Counted from the stretch's first letter, positions 46,401-56,129 are shown. The stretch: 64,000 bases of DNA from Mycogone perniciosa (GCA_025331125.1 JAOALB010000087.1:124001-188000); one strand, 5' to 3'. Notes: generated by a model not told the origin, from the sequence alone. Made by a program: numbers and translations.

Positions 46401-47001
46401 AAGCAATGGCCAGATCCAGCTCCTCAGACTCGGTAACCGATCGGTTGAGCTTCTTCCCTCTCACAGATTTCTCCGCCTCGTAAAAGTCGTGGAAGTGGGT
46501 TGTAAGAATGGGCACAAAGCGGCTGGTGATCAGGTCGGCGAGATCCTGGCGGCGAAGGGGCTCGGCCAGGCTAACCAAGGCCAGCCGAATTACTTTATCG
46601 ACCTCATTCGGGAACGATGCATTTTGGCTAATGTGCGAGTACCAGGAGCGCACAAAGTCACGGAGTATCAGGTTGAGCAGATCATCGACAGCCTGGGATG
46701 CGCGGGGAAGGTCGGGGTCGAGAGGCTCTTTATCGTATGATTGTCGCTGTCGCAAAGCTTCCACCTCAGCTCGCCATCTTCGAGATCCAAGAAAAGCAGC
46801 TCCCACTGGCCGTGCCCTCCGATCGCTGGGTTTTCGCGTGGCCAAGACGAGAGCTGCCGCAAGGGAGAGGATGCTAATGATGATACCGCCGACAAAGGCA
46901 TAACCGACCCAGCGGAGCGCAGAGAACCAGCTCACTGCATAGCCCCACGCAATGAAGGACGCTACTCCGGCGAGAACTACATCTCTCCGCTTAAGGGCCA
47001 T
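43411..47001 (-). CDS. MDM1: Mdm1/SNX13-type sorting nexin (PXA-RGS-PX-nexin C)
   Basis: Mdm1 tethers the ER to the vacuole and lipid droplets and affects mitochondrial inheritance and lipid storage. A single exon encodes 1196 residues, the normal size. Two hydrophobic segments (about residues 10-25 and 32-54) anchor the N-terminus in the ER. A PXA domain follows, about 100-290 (DDLLNLILRDFVRSWYSHIS). An RGS-like domain starts near 414 (SLVDLLRDPAGLSYFMEYMD, then QFWLVVDGFRNPL). A long disordered region and a coiled coil (EIRRKELQRQQYVIQ) come next. The PX domain lies at about 865-985, with WIVMRRYSEFHELHQKLRSR and LDFPRRRM. The nexin C domain lies at about 1040-1165 (FIKPICDVFLEVFELNRGNN and WPNGELVRDRKPRT). 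Domain order is diagnostic. The gene is unusual here in having no intron. Confidence 0.96.
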   Translation of the reverse strand: MALKRRDVVLAGVASFIAWGYAVSWFSALRWVGYAFVGGIIISILSLAAALVLATRKPSDRRARPVGAAFLGSRRWRAEVEALRQRQSYDKEPLDPDLPRASQAVDDLLNLILRDFVRSWYSHISQNASFPNEVDKVIRLALVSLAEPLRRQDLADLITSRFVPILTTHFHDFYEAEKSVRGKKLNRSVTESEELDLAIASKFRDGRLHPAASLSFPDTKMVQQDYLRSLMARILPKILPGNMQSSRAVSIIIREIISCAITFPIVQLLADPDTWNQLMENLGRSMLQDRSTVRKLRAALDQHASPTPKPGKLAITPRLAPGDNERKFEKFIRAIRKVNNLSDARRFRSEVASQLKRDSLQENQDQVYLRRLEMGKRLLDQRVHQLAAGGDRRAPPPLAPGPSASTSRLENASLVDLLRDPAGLSYFMEYMDRQQLMSLVQFWLVVDGFRNPLEDDGQDDEQLPSTLPMWTDADRLDLLQIHQAYLSKPELNVPDASKISVRGFLQAGKSATPAQYYKARRAILKAQSAVQEAMRSRYFEGFKKSDLYYKCLASLEMSHANLRPPAQQAHSCTAKSSQSQQSKPRPASRRAPMTSGPTNRLSGSLSDLRALSANGSGSDHLSSSRRSLDDVPPNPLFDDDDLDQDGMIDSVQSLDQDVPRHQMPDTQVVQAVEQALNNILEDDRPQTAEALRASLFGNEDNAPSILSGHDNDSNRGSFDAGRPLVLAKETGKPTLSSLGLVSAASRIGVFVDDDLFGDEDKYLPDNGDADEDMQSDDEGEIHEAAPGDLGLAEAITALTNDIDRLVAQEAVIDSLTRKAELTNNTAELRILKKSKASLQREIRRKELQRQQYVIQESDNSLYGRSTIKITSIQVGREEDGREFALYVIEVQRNAGEQMPASSWIVMRRYSEFHELHQKLRSRYPSVRNLDFPRRRMVMKFQSEFLRKRRMALETYLRELLLLSEACRSRELRAFLSQSVIAQGEDLMDREDKKDMMTRLYDSVADGMEDILGNIPVLDQISVAGQNLIAAATSQLNAIPLNANEDTFPAAEAEAELNAFENKELEPFIKPICDVFLEVFELNRGNNWLRGRAVVVVLQQLLGGTIERKVRDNVKMLVQEDSLLRYVGMIRDALWPNGELVRDRKPRTAAEKKRTRTEASLMLATLMPDLAGNVVGRVNAQAASRRLFATFNNSRLK

Positions 47002-47468
47002 AGTGGCCTATTCGAGATCATCATCAGAAGATAAGGTATGCCGGGATGAGGTCGCGAGGGAGAAGTGGTTGCATTTCCAACAAGTGGCGTTAGTGAGTCT
47101 TATCGATTAACAGCCGTTGGTGGCCATTACGTAGTGCACCTCCCCCACTGTTGTGCCTCAACCTCAGGATAGGCATTGGGCAATTCATCCACCACTGTAT
47201 GTATTATTACGTACGTATCACCTTGCATACACACAATCCAGCCAAACACAGATGAAAAAACCAGTTGTAGCCTATCTCGTTTGCAGTACCTCGCACTTCG
47301 TAAGTTGTCATTAATTGCAAACGCGGTGTTTTGATTTGCGGGCAGTTTCCATGTACATGCATCCAAAGTTTCATTCAGCCAGCTACGAAGTACCTCCACC
47401 TGGACTAGTATTCGACATCAGGTGTCCATGATTTCACATTCAATCTCTTAATATCTGCCAACTACTAA
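47002..47468. other. intergenic, no gene seen
   Basis: Gap between two minus-strand genes, Mdm1 5' flank and Trm8 3' flank. It contains a TACGTACGTA stretch near 47211 but no coding features. Confidence 0.5.
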
Positions 47469-48390
47469 CTACCACGGCGGGTCTTCAATACGTCGGAATA
47501 AAGCCACAAATTTCTGCCCCTTATTCCGCTCAACCTTCTTACCTTCCTCGGTCTCATTCAGCATTACTTTAACGCATTCATCGCTTTGCTCCTCCTCCTG
47601 TGGCACCCGCTCAAAAGAAGGGTGGTTATCGAGATGTTCCACCATCCATTCGTGTAGCGCCTCGACATCGGTGATTGTGTAAACAATGCCACCTGGCCGT
47701 AGAGCATATGCGTACTCCGAGTTGAGCGTTGTTGAAACAATTCTGGCCTTGTGTTTTCGCGCCTTGAAGTGAGGGTCGGGGAAGCAGATAAATATTTTGC
47801 TCAGCTGGCCCTTCTTGAAAAAGTTGGGCAGGAACTTCATGGCATTGGCGCGGAGACATGCTGCATTCTGGTATAGATTTTCAGAGCTCTGAGCTCGCAA
47901 GGCCCAGATCTTTTCTTGGACGAATTGTGTCACCTGGGTACGGATTTCCAAGCCTATGATAAGTTAGCAGGGGCTTCTCTCTTGTGCCCAGCAAGACAAA
48001 GCTCACCGAGGATGAGTTTGTCCGGAAGGAGAGGGGCAAGGCCCACAAGCAGGCCCCCAAATCCACATCCAATATCGACGATTTCAACGTCTTGCTTCAT
48101 GCGCGGAGGCTTGGAGTCATTGGATGATTCCTCATCCACAAAACCCGGATAATATGATGACCAATCCATATCTTGAGGTGATGATGGACTAGAAGCAAGT
48201 TAGGCGACTGGAAATAGCAATTCCAATGGACACAAACTTACTATTCTAAGAGATGGTCTGAGAAAGGATTCGCATGAGCCCGCTGGCGATAGAGTTTTTT
48301 CCGAGGCAGGAGGACAACGCCATCTTGGGTCTTCTGCTTCTGTTCTCGGAATTGCTCGCGCTTCTCTCGCTTATTTGCTACAGACCTCAT
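47469..48390 (-). CDS. TRM8: tRNA (guanine-N7)-methyltransferase catalytic subunit
   Basis: Uses S-adenosylmethionine to make m7G46 in tRNA, normally with the WD-repeat partner Trm82; METTL1 in animals. Exons 48390-48242, 48188-48007 and 47953-47469 give 271 residues. The lysine/arginine-rich N-terminus (NKREKREQFREQKQK) and HANPFSDHLLEYPSSPQDMD precede the SAM-binding motif VDIGCGFGGLLVGLAPLLPD. GLEIRTQVTQFVQEKI follows, then NAMKFLPNFFKKGQLSKIF, the catalytic FPDPHFKARKHKARIVSTTL and TITDVEALHEWM. The C-terminus ends FVALFRRIEDPPW. Every splice join restores a motif. Start ATG 48390 gives the expected basic leader. Confidence 0.95.
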
Positions 48391-49806
48391 TTTCGTAAGA
48401 GGGATATCACTTATCCCCGGGAATGTGATTTAAAGGATAGATTGTAGCAAGTGAGTAGATGGATAAATAAGTCGTGAAGCTTTGGAGGCGAATTTGGAAG
48501 ATGTACAAAAGGGGAAGGCGGTGAGCAACAATCGTTAGCCTATTTGGAATCCGAATGATAGTCCCGATTGGTTAGTTATACGTACTGGCTTCATTGGTAC
48601 TCTCTTAAGACAACTAACAAAAAATACATACATATATATATATATATATACAGCAGCTACGAAGTAGTGCTCGCTGGTGATCACCCACCCAACTATTAAT
48701 CTGCCTCCCATTTACCTAAATATAGGAGAACAGGGTTTCTTGTCCAGAATTTAATTCCGCCCTGCGCCATAATCGAGCCACACTTAGTTTAGGTACCTGC
48801 CTAGGTACCCGTTTTCTGAGTATAGATGCCTATACGAAGTACTTCGTACATAGACTTAACTGCACACCAAACGCCATGAGCCCTCCCGTGAGACCTGGAA
48901 TCAACAACGTAACAATGTCTTCACTCGACAGCTGGCAGGCAAGAGAGCAAAGACATGGGTGGCCCCGGTTGATTTCAGCGACAGAAGAACCAGAGCAAGA
49001 AGCGTGTCACAAATTGCGCCTGGCGTCCTGCACATATTAGTTTGCACAATAGTCGTGCTCAAGGACCTTGAATACTAGTACTGTTGCAAACGAGACGCAT
49101 GCAGTGAGGTCACAATAGAGCCAGCGATTTACGGGGCTCAGTGTGGAAGCTGGAACTGGGACTTCCCCACTCTAAGTGATGCAAAAATAGAGGGCAAATC
49201 CACCCGGGACAAGAGCAACTCCCAATTTCGTGAGTAGATACGGTACGCCGTACGAAGTAGTAGTGCTGGCAAGAAATCACCCAGATCCTGTACGGACACT
49301 GTACAGAGAGCTACGCATAGCTGCATTCAGATTAATACATAGATAAAGGGCAGAAGACCCCTCAATCCCATCACCACCAACATACACTCGTCCACACACA
49401 CACATATCTCTACATACAGTCATGTGTTTCTGTAAGTAGCTCCGTTCTATTGTATTCGGCAGCAAACTCCATCCCTGTCTCGTCCCCATAGTCTATGGAT
49501 GACGTCAGTTCTCTCTCTTTCCTTTTTTTCTTTTCACATCATCCTAGGTTTGCTGATTACTGACTTTTGGGCATAGAACGTTGTGCATGTGAGCCACATA
49601 CTTTCTCAACAGGTGCCGCAAAGTCTCGACTGATTGGCACACTTTTGCGTCTCTGTTGGCGGTAAACCACTAAGCTGTGTCGATTTGTGGGGTTGTTACG
49701 GTGCTCCAGCGTGAAACACAGCTTTAGAGTTCACCAGATGGTCTTTATAAAGAGTGATTGCTAACTTCTACTTCGTATACGAAGTACGAGTGTTTATATG
49801 AGGCTA
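48391..49806. other. intergenic: (TA)n run and GTAC palindromes
   Basis: Contains a TA dinucleotide run at 48632-48650, AGGTACC repeats near 48793 and TACGAAGTACTTCGTAC near 48835. At 49423 an ATG is followed by ten bases and then a strong donor-like GTAAGT, with CCATAG about 60 bp later, but continuation stops at once. I see no supportable gene. Confidence 0.4.
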
Positions 49807-50657
49807 CTACCTCCTTAATGCCTTTGGACCTGCATGGTTGAGGCAGTTCATCAGCTCATCCTTTGATGATCCCCGGCTGTTGTTAATTGCTATGCAAATG
49901 GCTAATACACTGTCCTCCAGGCTATCAGACTCAAGAAGTTCGGTCAGCAGAAGATCAAGGACGGCGAGTCCCTTACCAAGTCCTAAATTATGCGGATTAA
50001 ATCCTCTTGTTATCTCAGACGACAAGGTTGTAGGTATAACAAAACGATTAGCAATCCTAGCACTTGATAAGATGTAATAGAGAAAAAATTCGGTTCCATG
50101 GTATGCAATCCTTAGGGGACTGTGGTAGATCCTGAAAAATCTCGATGTTCTATTCATGGTCCTCTCACTCCAAGTTTTGCTTAAATGCACAAATGACTGC
50201 TTAGCGCGGGAGTTCTTGATAAAATCCAGATTTAGTTCTTTTCTCTCTCCTTGGGTACGCGCTGAGCATCCAAATTAACGAAGCCTTAACCCTGTAGCGC
50301 CTCTTCATGATGCGACTTGGAGGTATTTCTCAAGTTACCTACTACACTGTCAAGGCTTATTCGATTCCATTGGCCGGGCTTCTTCACCAAGCTGTACGAA
50401 GTACGAAGTACGACATACGAAGTAGTACCTCATATCGATCTTTTTGAAACGGAAGCATCCGCTTCGAACAGCCATGAACCAATCTTTTCGTAATCACGCA
50501 TCAAGACAACGTCATTTAAACGACAATAGATGGATGTGAGCATTGTAACGTCTTGCGCAGGTGTGGCGCAGTCAGCTACATACCTTAGTAGTTCAGCTCT
50601 CCCTAAAAGGGGCACCGTTTCGGTAGCAGTATGGAGTAGTGCTCCGTACCTCATCAA
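49807..50657 (-). pseudogene. possible decayed gene, unrecognised
   Basis: Two minus-strand frames, 50657-50430 and 50190-49807, have protein-like composition. The first contains YGALLHTATETVPLLGRAEL, LRYVADC and VVLMRDYEKIGSWLFEADAS, reminiscent of ankyrin-type repeats. The second contains FNPHNLGLGKGLAVLDLLLT, ELLESDSLEDSVLAICIAIN and GSSKDELMNCLNHAGPKALR. Between them, further protein-like stretches lie in different frames and are broken by stops (about 50215-50400). Neither frame has a good ATG. This fits a degraded gene with frameshifts, but I cannot name the family. Chance open frames remain a real alternative. Confidence 0.3.
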
Positions 50658-50817
50658 CTAACATTCATTCATTAATGTGCTGAGCCAAGGCGCGAGCGCT
50701 ACCTACCTAATTAATAGCAGTGATACGAAACCCTACCTAAAGACAACACCCTTTATTCCATCAAGCAATGATCATACTCTTCCAACACAGTGACCTCGTG
50801 CTCTGCAACTTTTCGCT

Positions 50818-51191
50818 ATGGCAACCTCACTTTGGGACGCATCATGGGCCTTGACCAGCTTTTCGTTTCCCGGCTTGACTTTCGTCGTCCGCACCATCTC
50901 TCTCATTAGTGTACGTGCTGCGCTTGGTCGCAAGCCTCCCCCCCTCCATCTCAACCTGCGCATGTCTAATCTCAGGGGTAGTTGGCCTTGGGCCTGTTCT
51001 CTAGCATACCGTTTATCCTCTTCATCGTGTACGATATTCTGCTGTGGATATGGAGGATATACTGGAGTCGCTTCCCAGCCAAGAGACACGATGCGCCGGT
51101 TCGCGTGGCACGCGATGCGACTGCTCCTACAGCTACGACGACCGCAGCAGATGCCGCAAATCCCGGTGCGCATACGGCTAGACGGGGATAA
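50818..51191 (+). CDS. small membrane protein, unrecognised
   Basis: Exons 50818-50910 and 50982-51191 (intron 50911-50981, GTACGT...GGTAG) encode 100 residues. I do not recognise the family. Hydrophobic residues dominate the first 60 positions: SFPGLTFVVRTISLISLALG runs into FSSIPFILFIVYDILLWIWR, suggesting one long or two short membrane helices. The tail is basic, then rich in Ala and Thr (RVARDATAPTATTTAADAAN). The splice is supported because it links two hydrophobic segments and avoids an in-frame TAG. The stop is only 66 bp from the stop of the convergent homoserine dehydrogenase gene, so their 3' ends probably overlap. The function is unknown. Confidence 0.65.
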
Positions 51192-51257
51192 TCATCGATA
51201 AATCAAGTGGATATAATCGTCTTGCTATTTTAACTAGATACTTTTTGAGTATGGTTT

Positions 51258-52419
51258 TTACGAGATCTGCGCAAGCACCTTGATGAGGTCACCCGTCACG
51301 CCCATCGCCGTCACGTCTCCTCCAGCTCCGGCACCTTGGATAATAAGAGGGTTGGTTCCGTACCGCTCGGTATAGAAGCTGATGATGTTGTCGCTACCCT
51401 TCAGGGCAGCAATCGGGTGCGAACGATCGAACTGCTCGAGTCCGACCTTGACCTGCTGGGTAGCTGCATCGATGCTGCCAACAAACCGAACAACCTTTCC
51501 AGCCTTCTCGGCGACAGCCTTGGTGTCTTCCATTTGCTGGTCGAAGGCCGGCAGCTTCTCGAGGAATTCTTCGCCGCTTGCGCAAGATTCAAGCTCCTTG
51601 GGGATGAGACTCTGGACGGGGAATGATGTGGGGGACTCGACCGGTAGGCCCGCCAGGCGAGCCAGAATAGTCAGCTTGCGGGCGACGTCAAGTCCATTGA
51701 GATCATCTCGCGGATCTGGCTCCGTGTAACCAAGAGCCTTGGCCTTCTTCACCTCTTCAGACCACTTGCCACCCTGCCCCTCAGTCGGCGCAAAAGAGTT
51801 GAAGAGGAACGACATGGTTCCACTGAAGACACCCTCAATCTTGGTCACCTTGTCGCCCGTATCAACGAGATCCTTCAGCGTGGAAATGACAGGCAGACCA
51901 GCACCGACGGAAGACTCGTGGTAAACCTTGGCACCGGACGTCGTAGATGCAGTGAATATTTCTTGCCAGAGTTTGTATGAACCAGAGAAAGCCTTTTTGT
52001 TGGGTGTCACGATGCTCACTCCTCTGCTCAGGGCGAGGGGATAGACATCAGCAACGTCCTGTGAGCTGGTGTTGTCCACTAGGACCACCTTGGCGGGGGC
52101 GGCAGCGAGGTAGTCGATCACTTGCGGTAGGGAAGGGGGCGCTTGGGTCGATGCGGCGAGTGTGTCGAGGACATTATCCAGGTTAACATCGGAATAATCG
52201 GCATTATACAGAGCTTTGCGGCTCGTGGCAATGTAACAAAGGCTCAGCTTAGGAGATGGCCTTCGAGCTGCGAGGGCTTGCAACTGGGACAGGAAGCATT
52301 TGCCGACGCCGCCAGCACCTAATGTTTGGACGTGGTTAGCGAATGGTCAGATTAAAAGTGTGTGTATATAGGCCCAATATACCAATGATGGCGATGTAAA
52401 CCTGATTGACCGCAGCCAT
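51258..52419 (-). CDS. HOM6: homoserine dehydrogenase
   Basis: Reduces aspartate semialdehyde to homoserine with NAD(P)H, the branch point to threonine and methionine in the cytosol. Exons 52419-52383 and 52318-51258 give 365 residues, the fungal monofunctional length. The intron splits the dinucleotide-binding loop: exon 1 encodes VYIAIIG and exon 2 AGGVGKCFLSQLQ. Further landmarks are VVLVDNTSSQDVA, ITPNKKAFSG-type motif (here IVTPNKKAFSGSYKLWQ), YHESSVGAGLPVISTLKDL, GVFSGTMSFLFN and GYTEPDPRDDLNGLDVARKL. The last contains the conserved acidic residues and Lys of the active site. The C-terminus GAGAGGDVTAMGVTGDLIKV is typical. No TGACTCA site was found in the 500 bp upstream, although the yeast gene belongs to a Gcn4-controlled pathway. 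Confidence 0.96.
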
Positions 52420-52928
52420 GTTTTTTTGTTCGAGTCGATGATGATGCTGGAGACAGGTTATGAAGGTTGTTTGAAGGAAGAATGACTTGGAGTGTCCGAT
52501 AGCGGGGTGATGTGATTGATGGTGGGGTTGATCTAGAGCTTCTGTTGTTGGAGCTCATCCATTGCTCTCCATTGCAATGATTGCGGTAATACGGAGTACA
52601 GGCATTTTTATAAATTAGCACCGGATAGAGTAAGTTTACCTTTAAATCAAATGATGGAATTGAGATGTTATTTCCCAGTATTGAGGTGTTTTTGTCTTTA
52701 CACTCCATACTATCTATCTATGCATATGTACACGCACTCATCTTGGAGAACTCTCGAGAAGATTGGAACTACTCTGCACTGCAGAAAACGACGATTAAAT
52801 CCTCCTTGGGTACTTCGTACCTCCTCTCCTCACCGGGTTACACATACAGTTAATGCAAACCAATAGCAAAAAGAAACAGCTGCATTAGAATGCACCATGA
52901 ATTGCATCCAAAAGGCAAAAAGAGAAGA
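52420..52928. other. HOM6 5' flank
   Basis: Promoter side of homoserine dehydrogenase up to the tRNA gene. TACGGAGTACAGG occurs near 52592. No coding features. Confidence 0.5.
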
Positions 52929-53023
52929 TGGAGAATCAGGGAATTGAACCCCGGACCTTTTACAGGCATGCATCTGATTGATTTAATGCAAAGCAAACGT
53001 GATAACCCCTACACCAATTCCCC
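52929..53023 (-). tRNA. tRNA-Ala (anticodon UGC) with 22-nt intron
   Basis: The acceptor stem is GGGGAAT paired with ATTCTCC, and A is the discriminator base. The third pair is G-U, the main identity element of tRNA-Ala. The A box reads TGGTGTAGGGG and the B box GGTTCAATTCC, both matching consensus. The anticodon stem is TTTGC/GTAAA. The loop TTTGCA places TGC at 34-36, and the intron (52965-52986) follows position 37, the canonical site. The T stem is CGGGG/CCCTG. Removing the intron leaves 73 nt. Confidence 0.92.
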
Positions 53024-53626
53024 GATCGACGTTTCGAAGCCATTAATTATCCGCCTAAGTAGCCTTTGCACAGTCCACAATCAGAGTGTCTAGGGTAAGA
53101 GTATGAAAAAAGATACAACCATTAACCAAGACTCGCTGTATGATTTCTATGAATAAGATATATGTGTATGAAGGGGCCGGTTAGGATGTATTCAAATATG
53201 TTCCGTTCAGTTTTAGTTACATCACTGACATTAAATGTATGACGATGAAAACACTCGAGGATGTTGGCTTCAGAGTTTGGATAGTTCAGTGCTTAGTAAT
53301 CTTAGCTGAGTGTGAGGCATGATCTGGAGACAGCGAGTTCTCAGACACTATCAATAGTATTATGGCAAAGCAGGACACCATATTACTGACAGAAACCTCA
53401 TGTACGTTGGCTCAAGGCATGACCTGGCTATTCCGGATTTTCTGGTCCAATACCATCCCATAATCCAATTGCTCAAACGGCGCGAATGATTCCCTGGCAC
53501 GACATCCCTTAATTGCTCGAGTATGTGTTCTACCATCACCGCCATCAAAAACGTCGTCTTCAACAAACCTTCAACACTCTAAATCTACATATATATTGAT
53601 ATTTGCTGGCGGAAATCATCTACAAC
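53024..53626. other. intergenic, tRNA upstream and CCDC174-like 5' flank
   Basis: About 600 bp between the 5' end of the minus-strand tRNA and the plus-strand gene. It is relatively AT-rich. No coding features. Confidence 0.5.
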
Positions 53627-54604
53627 ATGCCTCAAGATCCCAATCTTTACGGCCAGCGGCCGCCCAAAAAGCAGAAGCGGCAAGCTCTGTCTTCTTCGCT
53701 GGACTTCACCGCACAACTGACATCGCTCATGTCCAACGCAGCTACGAAAGCTCCCACTTCCGGGCGGTCAAGACCATCAAAGGAGCTCAAGGATGATGTG
53801 TTCGGCAGCAGCAAACCAAAAAAGCAGAATACGCTCGAGAGGGATTCCAAACTGGTGCTCAAAGAGGTGGATGGGACGGAAGAAGACACGCAGGAGCTTG
53901 AACGCGCCAAGCGCAAAATGGAGAGCAAGGCGCGCCTCTACGCAGCGATGAAGAGGGGAGACTACGTGCCTAAGGAGAATGAGGCGGCACCGCTGGTGGA
54001 TTTTGACCGGAAATGGGCCGAGAACGTGGAGGGGAAGGAGGATTATTCGACCTCTAGCGACGACGAGGATGGTAACGACGACGGCGACAATGAAATTGTG
54101 GAGTATGAGGACGAGTTTGGGCGGACACGACGAGGGACAAAGGCCGACAAAGAGAAGATGGAACGTCGGATGCGACGAGGGCTTCTGGGCGCCGAGGAGT
54201 TGGAGCGCATGTCGGCTCGTCCTAGCGCACCTGGCAACATCATTTACGGGGACACAATCCAGGCCATGGCGTTTGCGCCAGACAACCCAGAAAAGATGGA
54301 GGACCTCGCGCGCAGACGGGATAGGAGCGCAACACCGCCAGAGCAAAAGCACTACGATGCCGACCGCGAGATCCGGACCAAGGGTGTGGGGTTCTACAAG
54401 TTCAGCAAGGACGAGGACACTCGCCTGCAGGAGATGAAATCGCTCGAGGAAGAGAGGCGCAGGACTGAGGAGCAGCGCCAACTGCGCGAGGACCAGAAGG
54501 CCGCCAGACGGCGCGAGATTGAGCAGCGCAGGCGAGACATGGGGGAGCGACGGGCAAAACGCCAGGCAGACAGCTTCCTGGAAGGGCTTACTGAAGGCCC
54601 GTAA
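53627..54604 (+). CDS. CCDC174-like coiled-coil protein
   Basis: One exon encodes 325 residues. The C-terminal signature GVGFYKFSKDEDTRLQEMKS and the following charged coiled coil (EEERRRTEEQRQLREDQKAA, RRREIEQRRRDM) match the CCDC174 family (DUF4078), nuclear proteins linked to the exon-junction and splicing machinery in animals. Other conserved stretches are YGQRPPKKQKR near the N-terminus (likely nuclear localisation), ERAKRKMESKARLYAAMKRG, LVDFDRKW and VEYEDEFGRTRRGTKADKEK. An acidic run (SSDDEDGNDDGDNE) lies in the middle. The open frame begins at TTG 53603, but ATG 53627 is the first Met and gives MPQDPNLYGQ. The antisense strand has a 299-codon frame that is a shadow. Confidence 0.82.
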   Translation: MPQDPNLYGQRPPKKQKRQALSSSLDFTAQLTSLMSNAATKAPTSGRSRPSKELKDDVFGSSKPKKQNTLERDSKLVLKEVDGTEEDTQELERAKRKMESKARLYAAMKRGDYVPKENEAAPLVDFDRKWAENVEGKEDYSTSSDDEDGNDDGDNEIVEYEDEFGRTRRGTKADKEKMERRMRRGLLGAEELERMSARPSAPGNIIYGDTIQAMAFAPDNPEKMEDLARRRDRSATPPEQKHYDADREIRTKGVGFYKFSKDEDTRLQEMKSLEEERRRTEEQRQLREDQKAARRREIEQRRRDMGERRAKRQADSFLEGLTEGP

Positions 54605-55822
54605 CCTTTTGTAAGCAGGGCGAACAATAGGCCGCGTTGGTTCCAAGTTGCAACAACTGCAGGAAACAACTTCCAACCAGAGCTCGTTTCCAGAGTTAGT
54701 TCGAGACGATAGCAGCCATTGGTTCAGCCACGCAGGCCAACACCCCCATCATGGCTGTTTGTTTGGTGGTGGCAGAGAGAAAAGTGGCCTTTTTGCCCCT
54801 TGCCGAAGTTTGCATGGACGTATACGGGCCAATGGAAGAATCTCATAGTCTCCACGATGAGAAAATGCAACACAAAAGGACAAGTGCTGTCTGTCAAAAA
54901 GAGGACTCTCCTCCATCCCCACTCGTATATGTCGTACAGCACACAGTTGGACGATGGAGACACCCACACGGTGCAATTTCCCTGAGAATCCCGGGTGGGT
55001 GTGGTTGCACGACAGGAGCCGCGTCTTCCTTTTCGTCGTCTCCCTTACGTGTTCCCTCGTATGCTGTTTGAAATCAGAGCGCGCAAGTCCTTGCGTTTTT
55101 GTTGGCTTGCAGCGCGATGCAAGCCGGCTCTTGTCTTGTTTGCCTGGTGCACTTCGTATGTATGCACTGATCAGTAGTCGTCATGGCTTGCGCGCGCCCT
55201 TATATCGCGCCCTTGTTGTTACTGTTTTTGTGCGTCAATGGACAAGGCTGTGTGTTTTGTTGGGTCTGCAAGCCTGCATCTGCACACAATCCATGCGCAT
55301 CTCGTGTAAATTCAGCCCGGGGTTTCACCACCCAAGCCCTATATTCGCACTGTAAATAGGACAATGGAGATGGCTTAGCGCATTCGCTGCTTTGTTTGGT
55401 CAACCTCGATAGTACTAGTAGTAGTATTACTAATGTAGTAGTCGTACTTGGGAGAGGTTTTCTTCCACTCTCAACTGAGGTCAATGAATATTAATTCGTA
55501 CGCTGGGAGAATATGCTTAAGTGTCATTAATCTGGGATGAAACAGGCTGTCTGTCAAGTTCCCTTGGACGTCTGTCACTGTTGGTTTAATCAGAGTTGCA
55601 GTATAATTCGTCTTGGCTTAAGCGGTTGGCTCAGCCTAAAAGCGGCGATGATCGCCTCTGCTAGTACTTCCCAGGGCAAAGAAAACACACAGTGCTACAC
55701 TGTATGCATGTGTGGTTGGATGCCTGCATATGGAAAAATCGCTGTGCACCAACTGGGGCTGTAGTCCCAGGCGCGCGTTTTGGTGCAGCGGCCAGTCTAA
55801 ACCGGGTTGGCGTGAAAATGTG
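54605..55822. other. intergenic upstream of the CPC1 gene
   Basis: About 1.2 kb without a supportable gene. Several frames of 60-130 codons on both strands overlap one another and carry no recognisable features. The distal part may belong to the CPC1 5' leader, which is long in other filamentous fungi. Confidence 0.45.
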
Positions 55823-55829
55823 TGACTCA
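55823..55829. promoter_or_regulatory. TGACTCA, CPC1/Gcn4 binding site
   Basis: A perfect consensus CPRE/GCRE sits about 400 bp before the CPC1 coding frame. Autoregulation through such a site is known for cpcA/cpc-1 genes. The site is short, so chance is possible, but its place before this gene is telling. Confidence 0.5.
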
Positions 55830-55954
55830 CCGGCGGGTCCGCAGCATTCAAAGGGCGCTAGGGTACATGGAGGCTCAAGCAAATCCCTAACAGCTTTGTA
55901 GGTGAAGCACAGCCAATCACTGCTAGGGTGCTGCGCAATACCACAGCTCAAGAA

Positions 55955-56011
55955 ATGTACCACTCTCGGCCTTTCCCCCAACCCGCGGATTGCTGCCTGA
56001 GAAATACATAA
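55955..56011 (+). promoter_or_regulatory. candidate uORF, 18 codons plus stop
   Basis: ATG TAC CAC TCT opens an 18-codon frame that ends in TAA at 56009. If transcribed, it lies in the CPC1 5' leader upstream of the shorter uORF. Leaders of fungal cpc-1 genes carry two uORFs; the match in arrangement is loose. Confidence 0.35.
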
Positions 56012-56120
56012 CAGCCTGGATTCCCACATAGGGCAACCCATTTTCTTCTCCTTTCTCCTCCACCCTTCGCGATCCACATACAATTTTCACAGAGCTACGA
56101 AGCCTCAGGCTGTCTTCAAG

Positions 56121-56129
56121 ATGCTGTAA
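56121..56129 (+). promoter_or_regulatory. minimal uORF (Met-Leu-stop) before CPC1
   Basis: ATG CTG TAA, 98 bp before the first candidate codon of the main frame. Very short uORFs are typical of GCN4/cpc-1 translational control. It is the last ATG before the main frame. Confidence 0.5.

Noticed and set aside
49423..49600. ATG followed by intron-like GTAAGT...CCATAG, like a small multi-exon gene
   Set aside because: The first join gives Met-Cys-Phe-Phe-Tyr-Gly and then a stop. No splice choice I tried gave a longer product.
53777..54676. 299-codon minus-strand frame
   Set aside because: Antisense shadow of the CCDC174-like gene; its Leu/Val/Pro-rich translation reflects the charged codons of the true gene.
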